Source: Caldifarciminota bacterium
Lineage (GTDB): Bacteria; Hydrothermota; Tepidihabitantia; B3-TA06; JALVRC01
DNA: 12,545 nt
Assembly (NCBI GenBank): GCA_027025255.1
Contig: JALVRC010000121.1
Span: forward strand, 1-12,545
Direction: 5' to 3'
Shown: one piece after another, positions 7,325 to 12,545 of the stretch
How positions within the stretch are numbered: the first letter of the stretch is position 1
Layout of the letters: every line of letters starts with the position of its first letter
The notes under the pieces: generated by a model
What the model was told of the DNA's origin: nothing
What the model saw: the letters and a program-made list of their open reading frames with translations, nothing else
The model's database searches: none
Position numbers and translations under genes: made by a program

Positions 7325-7350
7325 GTTTTTCACCTCCATAAAACATAATA

Positions 7351-7378
7351 AATCTACATATAAAAGTCATCTTGTCAA
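7351..7378 (-). promoter_or_regulatory. Promoter of the FG-GAP/lipoprotein/membrane-protein cluster
   Basis: On the minus strand TTGACA (7378-7373) is followed after 16 nt by TAGATT (7356-7351), a 4-of-6 match to the -10 consensus preceded by TG. Transcription would start near 7344, giving a leader of about 20 nt that contains GGAGGTG. Its -35 box is about 50 bp from that of purD, so the two promoters diverge within one short region. Confidence 0.6.
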
Positions 7379-7428
7379 GTAAAGAAAACCTAAAAAGTTT
7401 TTAATTTTAAAAAGTGAAAAATAATATC

Positions 7429-7456
7429 TTGACAATATAAAAAACATGTATATAAT
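7429..7456 (+). promoter_or_regulatory. Consensus promoter of purD, placed for a leaderless mRNA
   Basis: TTGACA (7429-7434) and TATAAT (7451-7456) are perfect hexamers 16 nt apart. The purD ATG begins only 6 nt after the last base of the -10 box, exactly where transcription should start, and there is no purine-rich ribosome site upstream. The mRNA is therefore predicted to begin at or within a base or two of the A of the start codon. Confidence 0.75.
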
Positions 7457-7461
7457 TGCGT

Positions 7462-8715
7462 ATGGATGTTTTAATATTAGGGAACGGAGGAAGAGAGGAT
7501 GCTTTTGCAGCCTCTTTTAGAAAGTCAAACATAATAGATAATACCTTCTCATACGGCTGCAACGGAGGTTTAATTAAAAAGGCTAAATGTCTTGATATGT
7601 CTTTTGACGACTTGATAAACTTTTCAAAAACAAGAGACATATTTGTTGTAGCAGGGAGTGAAAAGTTTCTATTTGCTTCCCTTGGAGACCAATTTAGGAA
7701 TGCAGGCATAAAATTCTTTGGACCAGGGAAAAAAGGAGCATTGTTAGAAGAAAAAAAAGCCTATGCTCGAACATTCGCAAAAAAGTACAGGATAAATGCC
7801 CCTGGATATGAAGTTGTAAGAGGATATGCAGAACTTCTGGATTACATTAAAAAGGCAATCCCCCCGTATGTATTAAAGATTTCAGGACCTGCCTACGGTA
7901 AAGGAGTGAGCATAATAAACGATAATAATGAAGCAATCAAATGGGCTCATGATGTATTTCAAAAAAGAATTTTCCCGGATGCAGGTGAGGACATAGTGAT
8001 AGAGGAATATATTGAAGGCTATGAAATTTCCGCCTTTGCACTCGTTAACAGTAAGGGTTATTTATTACTTCCCTATGCCCAGGATTATAAAAGGCTTTAT
8101 GAAAAAGACCTTGGGCCTAATACTGGAGGTATGGGAGCCATAGCACCTTATCCGGTAAACAGCTCTCTTCATGAGAAGATAAAAATTTTGTTTGATAAAT
8201 TCTACGAGGGGATAAAAACCGAAGACATAGAGTATACGGGATTTTTATATATGGGACTTATGATAAAGGATAATACCCCTTACCTTCTTGAATTCAATGT
8301 AAGGATGGGCGATCCAGAAACACAGGCTGTTCTACCTCTGTTAAAAGAAGATCTTGCTGAGAAAATTCTTTCATGTATAAATGAAGAGGAATTAAAAAAT
8401 TCCTCAGACATAAAGCCTGAAAAATCAGTATCAGTTGTCCTCGCTTCAAAAGGATATCCAATAAAATATAAAAAAGGTAATCTGATTACACTTCATCCCT
8501 CATTAAAAGAGGAAAAAAACATCCACATATTCCATGCAGGCACGGTTTTGAAAGAAAAAAAACTCTATACCAACGGAGGAAGAGTCCTTACTGTTACTGC
8601 TCTATCAGATTCATTCAAAAACGCACGCGAAAAAGCATACAAAATAATTGAACAAATTAACTTTGAAGGTAAATATTTTAGGAAAGATATAGGCAGGAGG
8701 CTTATTAATGAATAA
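7462..8715 (+). CDS. purD: Phosphoribosylamine-glycine ligase (GARS)
   Basis: Cytoplasmic ATP-grasp enzyme of de novo purine synthesis that joins phosphoribosylamine and glycine to give GAR. At 417 residues it has family length. Visible motifs are the N-terminal GNGGRE (7-12), a PAYGKGV nucleotide loop, the GPNTGGMG signature (218-225), EFNVRMGDPETQ with metal ligands (277-288), and the C-terminal ASKGYP, FHAGT and NGGRV blocks. The usual His after GGRE is Asp13, and a few other normally conserved spots differ (PAYGKG for LAAGKG, QDYKR for QDHKR), but the catalytic framework is intact. ATG 7462 is chosen because the alternative upstream TTG would add only two residues and overlaps the -10 box. 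The gene leads a tight operon with purE and the Sua5/phosphatase fusion. Confidence 0.95.
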   Translation: MDVLILGNGGREDAFAASFRKSNIIDNTFSYGCNGGLIKKAKCLDMSFDDLINFSKTRDIFVVAGSEKFLFASLGDQFRNAGIKFFGPGKKGALLEEKKAYARTFAKKYRINAPGYEVVRGYAELLDYIKKAIPPYVLKISGPAYGKGVSIINDNNEAIKWAHDVFQKRIFPDAGEDIVIEEYIEGYEISAFALVNSKGYLLLPYAQDYKRLYEKDLGPNTGGMGAIAPYPVNSSLHEKIKILFDKFYEGIKTEDIEYTGFLYMGLMIKDNTPYLLEFNVRMGDPETQAVLPLLKEDLAEKILSCINEEELKNSSDIKPEKSVSVVLASKGYPIKYKKGNLITLHPSLKEEKNIHIFHAGTVLKEKKLYTNGGRVLTVTALSDSFKNAREKAYKIIEQINFEGKYFRKDIGRRLINE

Positions 8716-9118
8716 AAAAGTAGCTATTGTCGCGGGTTCAAAATCGGATATCGAATACGTAACAATAGTAGAGAAGTATTTAAAAGAACTAAACATTAAC
8801 TTTAAAACATTTTATATCTCTGCACACAGAAATCCGGAAGAGGTGCGAAAGTTTTCTCAAGAAGCAAAACAAAAAGGCTTCTCAATAATAATAGCCTTAG
8901 CAGGTTACGCTGCCCATCTTGCAGGAGTTATTGCCTCATGGACGAGTTTACCTGTAATAGCAGTACCTCTACCGGCATCTGACCTTTTAGGACTTGACAG
9001 TCTCTTCTCTATGGTACAGATGCCAGGAGGAGTTCCAGTAGCTGTTATGACAATAGGAAAGGCAGGGGCTAAAAACGCTGCTTACTTTGCAAAACGAATA
9101 TTCAACTCCTTTGATTGA
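8708..9118 (+). CDS. purE: N5-carboxyaminoimidazole ribonucleotide mutase / AIR carboxylase
   Basis: Catalyses the carboxylation step of purine synthesis leading to CAIR. The protein shows GSKSD (10-14), SAHRNP with the active-site His40, AGYAAHL with His70, and the LDSLFSMVQMPGGVPVA and IGKAGAKNA blocks of the family. AGYAAHL replaces the common AGGAAHLPG. At 136 residues it stops soon after the last core helix and lacks the 25-30-residue C-terminal tail of many PurE proteins, which in E. coli helps pack the octamer. Its ATG overlaps the purD stop by 8 nt and has AGGAGG about 7 nt upstream inside purD, so expression is coupled. No purK is seen here, so class I versus class II cannot be settled from context. 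Confidence 0.93.
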   Translation: MNKKVAIVAGSKSDIEYVTIVEKYLKELNINFKTFYISAHRNPEEVRKFSQEAKQKGFSIIIALAGYAAHLAGVIASWTSLPVIAVPLPASDLLGLDSLFSMVQMPGGVPVAVMTIGKAGAKNAAYFAKRIFNSFD

Positions 9119-10139
9119 AACAATAATTAATGAGTTAAAACAAAACAAACCCGTTATATTACCAACTGACACTCTATACGGGATATTTTTACCAGTAAGC
9201 AAAAGCAATAGGGAAAAACTAAACGAGATCAAACATGCTCCTCTAAACAAACCTATAGCTGAATTCCACTCATCCGTTAAAGAAATACGAGGAAGGCTCC
9301 GACTTAAAAAAGAGACGCTAAATATTATAAATAGTTTAGCTCCTGGACCTTATACTTTTATTGTACAGGATGAAGAAAAAACAAAAGGATTAAGAATTGT
9401 AAATAATCCACTCATTAATAAAATAATTAAAAAGTTAGGACCTCTCTATGCGACCTCTGCCAATCTTCATAATAAAGAAGAATATAGTGATATAGAAAAG
9501 ATTAGAAAAGTCTTTCCAGACATCCTCGCAATAAAAGGCAATATAATGTTTAAAGCATCAACTATAATTGATATTTCAAAAAATCCTTATTTCATTTTAA
9601 GACCTGGAGGTATTCCTATAAACTATATAGAAGATACTACTGGCAAAGAATTTTTTTTTAAAGAACCATTCCCGATAAACATTTTAGTAGTATGTTCTGG
9701 AAATACATGTAGAAGCCCTATAGCAGAATTTATCTTAAAAGATATGCTAAAACCCCTACCTATAAATGTATTTTCGAGAGGAATAAATGCCAGTGAAAGC
9801 GAAGGGTTGAACAATAAAGCTCAAAAAGCACTTTATTTTTTTAATATACCTTACACTAAACACTATTCGAAAAACATAACATATCAAGACATACTAAAAG
9901 CATATCTGATTTTAACAATGGAAAAAAGGCAAATGCACTTTTTACAAAAAAAATTCCCAAATTTTACAAAAAAAATCTACCTATTTTCTTATTTTTTTCG
10001 CAAAAATAAGAAAATAGAGATAAAAGACCCCTTCAAACAACCTCTTGAAGTATACTTATCAACGACACTTACGCTAAGAACGTACAGTTCTTTTATAAGA
10101 GACTATTTATTAAAAAAATATAGTAAAATAAAGACTTGA
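9111..10139 (+). CDS. Sua5/YrdC-type domain fused to a YwlE-like LMW protein phosphatase
   Basis: A 342-residue two-domain protein. Residues 1 to about 170 are a Sua5/YrdC/YciO domain, the fold that makes threonylcarbamoyl-AMP for tRNA t6A: PTDTLYG (18-24), LAPGPYTF (76-83), TSAN (115-118) and the closing ILRPGGI. The K-x-R motif of active TsaC/Sua5 reads KHA (41-43), so its Arg is missing. Residues 189-342 are a low-molecular-weight phosphatase: the P-loop CSGNTCRS (Cys195, Arg201) and the general-acid DPF (306-308). Thr199 in the loop is the residue linked to phospho-arginine specificity in YwlE; tyrosine phosphatases usually have Ile. I place the start at TTG 9111, overlapping the purE stop by 8 nt as purE does with purD; TTG 9087 would add 8 residues. 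Neither has a good ribosome site. The stop overlaps the -35 box of the HU gene. Confidence 0.85.
   Translation: MIETIINELKQNKPVILPTDTLYGIFLPVSKSNREKLNEIKHAPLNKPIAEFHSSVKEIRGRLRLKKETLNIINSLAPGPYTFIVQDEEKTKGLRIVNNPLINKIIKKLGPLYATSANLHNKEEYSDIEKIRKVFPDILAIKGNIMFKASTIIDISKNPYFILRPGGIPINYIEDTTGKEFFFKEPFPINILVVCSGNTCRSPIAEFILKDMLKPLPINVFSRGINASESEGLNNKAQKALYFFNIPYTKHYSKNITYQDILKAYLILTMEKRQMHFLQKKFPNFTKKIYLFSYFFRKNKKIEIKDPFKQPLEVYLSTTLTLRTYSSFIRDYLLKKYSKIKT
9981..10017. repeat. Perfect 16-bp inverted repeat inside the phosphatase coding region
   Basis: CTATTTTCTTATTTTT (9981-9996) and AAAAATAAGAAAATAG (10002-10017) are exact reverse complements around a TTCGC loop. The hairpin lies in frame within the phosphatase domain, over the poorly conserved loop just before the DPF acid motif, and encodes LFSYFFRKNKKI. 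The stem is AT-only apart from two C-G pairs per arm. No U-run follows, so it is not a standard terminator. Confidence 0.7.
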
Positions 10140-10163
10140 CAAAGCTATGATAATGTATATAAT
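10136..10163 (+). promoter_or_regulatory. Consensus promoter of the HU gene
   Basis: TTGACA (10136-10141) and TATAAT (10158-10163) are perfect hexamers with a 16-nt spacer. The -10 box lies in the same ATGTATATAAT context as at purD. Transcription would start near 10170, giving a leader of about 21 nt with AGGAGGTGA. The -35 box contains the TGA stop of the upstream fusion gene. Confidence 0.8.
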
Positions 10164-10190
10164 GTTCCAAACTTGCTATAGGAGGTGAAC

Positions 10191-10487
10191 ATGGCAAAAA
10201 AACAGAAAGATGCAGTGATCAAAGATGATCTTGTAAATGCAATGGCAGAACAGGCCAAAATATCAAAGAAAGCAGCTAAATTAGCTCTTGAAGCTGTCGT
10301 AGACGAAATTAAGAACGCTGTTAGAAAAGGCAGAAAGGTCTCATTAGTAGGCTTTGGAAGCTTTGAAGTAATAAAAACCAAGAAAAGAAGAGGTGTTAAC
10401 CCACAGACTAAACAACCTATGACCATACCAGCAGGTAAAAAGGTAAGGTTTAGACCTGGTAAACACCTTAAAGAAGCTGTAAAATAG
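10191..10487 (+). CDS. HU-family histone-like DNA-binding protein
   Basis: A 98-residue nucleoid protein that dimerises and bends DNA with little sequence preference. The family core is clear: a helical N-terminal half (KDDLVNAMAEQAKISKKAAK), the GFGSFEV strand (about 54-60), the flexible arm with RRGVNPQTKQPMTIPA, and the final KKVRFRPGKHLKEAV. HU is typically about 90 residues; the extra residues are a basic MAKKQKDAVI start. The ATG at 10191 is chosen over a GTG 6 nt upstream because that GTG lies within the AGGAGGTGA ribosome site. It is a single-gene unit with its own consensus promoter and terminator, consistent with strong constitutive expression. HU versus IHF subunit cannot be settled by eye; HU is the simpler call. 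Confidence 0.93.
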   Translation: MAKKQKDAVIKDDLVNAMAEQAKISKKAAKLALEAVVDEIKNAVRKGRKVSLVGFGSFEVIKTKKRRGVNPQTKQPMTIPAGKKVRFRPGKHLKEAVK

Positions 10488-10495
10488 CTTTTTCT

Positions 10496-10523
10496 GAGGG
10501 CAACAACCGTTGCCCTCTTTTTT
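10496..10523 (+). terminator. Intrinsic terminator of the HU gene
   Basis: GAGGGCAAC (10496-10504) pairs perfectly with GTTGCCCTC (10509-10517) around an AACC loop and is followed by six T (10518-10523). The GC-rich 9-bp stem stands out in this AT-rich DNA. It lies 8 nt after the HU stop codon and separates HU from metG. Confidence 0.93.
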
Positions 10524-10557
10524 CCCCTTTATATACATTAATACATGTTTTTTATGA

Positions 10558-10585
10558 TTGACTTTTCCTTTTTTATGTGTATTTT
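10558..10585 (+). promoter_or_regulatory. Promoter of metG, placed for a leaderless mRNA
   Basis: TTGACT (10558-10563) and TATTTT (10580-10585, preceded by TGTG) are 16 nt apart. The metG ATG starts 6 nt after the end of the -10 box, the same geometry as at purD, and no Shine-Dalgarno sequence precedes it. The -10 match is weaker (4 of 6), so the call leans on the -35 box and the repeated spacing. Confidence 0.6.
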
Positions 10586-10590
10586 TTTAT

Positions 10591-12545
10591 ATGAAAATAT
10601 TGGTCACAAGTGCTTTACCTTATGCTAATGGAGATATACACTTAGGTCATTTAGCCGGTGCTTACCTCCCTGCTGATATATACACTCGCTACTTTCGCAT
10701 GAAAGGAACAGACATAATTCACATATCCGGGACCGACGAACACGGAGTACCTATAACATTAAAAGCCAAGCAGGAAGGCGTTTCTCCACAGCAGATTGTG
10801 GATAGATACCACAATATAATAAAAGAAAGTTTTAAAGGTATTAATATTTCTTTTGACAACTTTTCCAGGACATCTCTTTCTTTACACCACAAGCTATCCC
10901 AAGAGTTTTTCAAAAGAATCTATTCAAAAGGACTCATTGAAAAACGCGAGATAAAACAATTCTATTGTAAACAATGCAAAATGTTTCTTGCTGATAGATA
11001 TGTGGAAGGAACATGCCCTCACTGTGGCAACGAAAATGCACGAGGAGATCAATGTGAAGTGTGTGGCAGATGGATTGAACCTACTCTTCTAAAAAAACCA
11101 AGATGTAAGATATGCGGCAGTACCCCGGAAATAACTTCAACCATACATTACTTCTTTAAACTAAATGAATTAGAGCCTTCCATTAAAAAATGGCTGCAGA
11201 CAAAGCCTAACTGGAAGGAAAATGTCTTAAGGTTTTCACATGGATGGCTAAAGGAAGGGCTTAAACCAAGAGCAATAACAAGAGACCTTTCCTGGGGTGT
11301 AAAAGTACCCTTAGAAGAAGCAAAAAATAAAGTTCTATATGTATGGTTTGATGCACCTATAGGCTATATTTCCTCTACTATGGAATGGGCACAGAAAAAA
11401 GGAGAACCGGATAAATGGAAAGACTATTGGCTGGATTCAAAGACAAAACTTGTCCATTTTATTGGCAAAGATAATATTGTATTTCATGCCATTGTGTGGC
11501 CTGCAATGCTAATGGCATATAATGAGTTCATTCTTCCGACAGACATTCCTGCTAATGAATTTTTAAATCTTGAAGGGAAACCCCTTTCAACTTCACGTAA
11601 TTGGGCTGTCTGGGTTGGAGATTACATTAAGGAATTCCCTGCTGATCCTTTAAGATATGCACTTGCAGTAAATCTACCTGAGAACAGAGACATAGACTTC
11701 ACCTGGAAAGATTTTCAGGCAAGAAACAATAATGAACTTGCAGATATTCTTGGAAACTTTGTAAACAGGGTTATTGTGTTTATTAAAAAATATCTTTCAG
11801 GAAACATTTCATTAAATATTCAACTTAAGGCTGAAGATGAAGAAATACTAAAAAAGTCCAAAGAAACATTAAATAATGTAGCACAATATATTGAAACGTA
11901 TGAAATAAAAAGAGCAGCAAGATGCTGGATGGATCTTGCTGGAGAAGCTAATAAATACTTTGATGCCCAGGCTCCATGGAAACTCAGGAAGGAAAATCCC
12001 GAAAGATTGAATACTGTAATCTACACACTTACGAAACTGGTGTCTTTCTTTGGCATTGTAACCTCCCCTTTTATACCTGAGAGTGCTGAGAAAATAAACA
12101 GAATGCTAGGGATTAAGGGAAAAAGATCCTGGGATGAGGGATTAAATCCGTATGTACCTTCACACATAGAAGAACAGATAATACTTTTTAAAAAAATTGA
12201 GGATAAGACAATTAATAAACAAATAAAAAAGCTTAAAAATCCCCCGAAGGAAGATGATAGAATTGATATAGAGATTTTAAAAAAGGTTGAACTCGTCGTT
12301 GCTAAAGTTCTCGAAGCAGAAAAAGTAAAAGGCTCAAGTAAACTTATAAAGCTTTTAGTATCTCTTGGAGACGAAAAACGTACAATAGTCGCAGGAATAG
12401 GGAAACATTACACGCCTGAAGAGTTAATCGGGGAGAAAATAATAATAGTAAGAAATCTTAAGCCAGCAAAACTTATGGGGATTGAATCCAATGGTATGTT
12501 ACTTGCTGCCTCTAACAACGAAACACTTACAATCCTCAAACCTAA
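10591..12545 (+). CDS. metG: Methionyl-tRNA synthetase, C-terminal end cut off by the window edge
   Basis: Charges initiator and elongator tRNA-Met. The frame is open for 651 codons to the edge. Motifs: HLGH (17-20, the HIGH signature), four CxxC pairs at 126/129, 142/145, 155/158 and 172/175 (the zinc-knuckle insertion with both knuckles), WFDAPIGY, and the KMSKS region reading KPLSTSR (330-336). From about residue 560 comes an EMAP/Trbp111-type tRNA-binding domain, with IVAGIGKHYTPEEL and the SNGMLLAAS closing block, so only a few residues should be missing. The FTWKDFQARNNNEL block resembles the Bacteroidetes/FCB-type enzyme. Relative to the usual K-(M/F/I)-S-(K/T)-S, the first Lys position is Pro331, with a Lys one residue earlier. 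The gene is monocistronic as far as visible and probably has a leaderless transcript. Confidence 0.96.
   Translation, partial: MKILVTSALPYANGDIHLGHLAGAYLPADIYTRYFRMKGTDIIHISGTDEHGVPITLKAKQEGVSPQQIVDRYHNIIKESFKGINISFDNFSRTSLSLHHKLSQEFFKRIYSKGLIEKREIKQFYCKQCKMFLADRYVEGTCPHCGNENARGDQCEVCGRWIEPTLLKKPRCKICGSTPEITSTIHYFFKLNELEPSIKKWLQTKPNWKENVLRFSHGWLKEGLKPRAITRDLSWGVKVPLEEAKNKVLYVWFDAPIGYISSTMEWAQKKGEPDKWKDYWLDSKTKLVHFIGKDNIVFHAIVWPAMLMAYNEFILPTDIPANEFLNLEGKPLSTSRNWAVWVGDYIKEFPADPLRYALAVNLPENRDIDFTWKDFQARNNNELADILGNFVNRVIVFIKKYLSGNISLNIQLKAEDEEILKKSKETLNNVAQYIETYEIKRAARCWMDLAGEANKYFDAQAPWKLRKENPERLNTVIYTLTKLVSFFGIVTSPFIPESAEKINRMLGIKGKRSWDEGLNPYVPSHIEEQIILFKKIEDKTINKQIKKLKNPPKEDDRIDIEILKKVELVVAKVLEAEKVKGSSKLIKLLVSLGDEKRTIVAGIGKHYTPEELIGEKIIIVRNLKPAKLMGIESNGMLLAASNNETLTILKP

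Noticed and set aside
7462..8715. purD as a non-functional or specialised paralogue because of Asp13 and other substitutions
   Set aside because: The ATP-grasp, metal-binding and C-terminal motifs are all intact, and it is operonic with purE; ordinary divergence explains the differences.
9940..9976. Paired A8 tracts as programmed frameshift sites between the two domains of the fusion gene
   Set aside because: Both tracts lie inside the phosphatase domain, the zero frame stays open with family motifs before and after, and no downstream pseudoknot or alternative frame product is apparent.
9981..10017. 16-bp hairpin as an intrinsic terminator
   Set aside because: No U-run follows and the coding frame with the conserved DPF motif continues beyond it.

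Overview
The window is a strongly AT-rich bacterial segment packed with genes. It looks like a Gram-negative (diderm) organism: it carries an outer-membrane beta-barrel protein, a LolA-like lipoprotein-sorting homologue and a lipoprotein. The MetRS resembles the form I associate with Bacteroidetes/FCB-type bacteria (FTWKDFQARNNNEL block), and the rest is divergent, so an uncultured FCB-like or candidate-phylum lineage is a reasonable guess, but only a guess. I see no tRNA, rRNA, CRISPR array, insertion sequence or integrase.

Region 1 (1-4890, minus strand) is an envelope-transport operon, read right to left: LolA-like carrier, DUF1302-like beta-barrel, a PhaR/phasin-like regulator, and a large RND/MMPL exporter cut off by the window edge. 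It has a perfect TTGACA-N16-TATAAT promoter. TGCA-centred inverted repeats overlie the predicted transcription start and fill the leader. The third gene has a second, internal promoter. The carrier, barrel and pump together look like a route moving a lipid or other hydrophobic molecule from inner to outer membrane. The PhaR-type DNA-binding domain encoded inside the operon is a natural candidate to bind the TGCA repeats.

Region 2 (4927-7324, minus strand) is a three-gene cluster of unknown function: a secreted FG-GAP/VCBS-like protein, a TolB-like beta-propeller lipoprotein that seems to start at a rare ATT codon, and a multi-pass membrane protein resembling DUF6064. It is transcribed divergently from Region 3 across a 137-bp intergenic region (7325-7461) that holds a promoter for each direction.

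Region 3 (7462-10139, plus strand) is an overlapping operon: purD, purE, then a fusion of a Sua5/YrdC-type domain with a YwlE-like low-molecular-weight phosphatase. Region 4 (10136-10523) is a free-standing HU gene with its own promoter and a clean intrinsic terminator. Region 5 (10558-12545) is metG, running off the right edge just before its end.

Two themes cut across regions. First, the recognisable promoters all use a 16-bp spacer, and for purD and metG the -10 box lies exactly 5 nt before the ATG with no Shine-Dalgarno site, which implies leaderless mRNAs. Second, co-transcribed genes often overlap by 8 nt or 4 nt and several appear to start at non-ATG codons (TTG, ATT, perhaps CTG).
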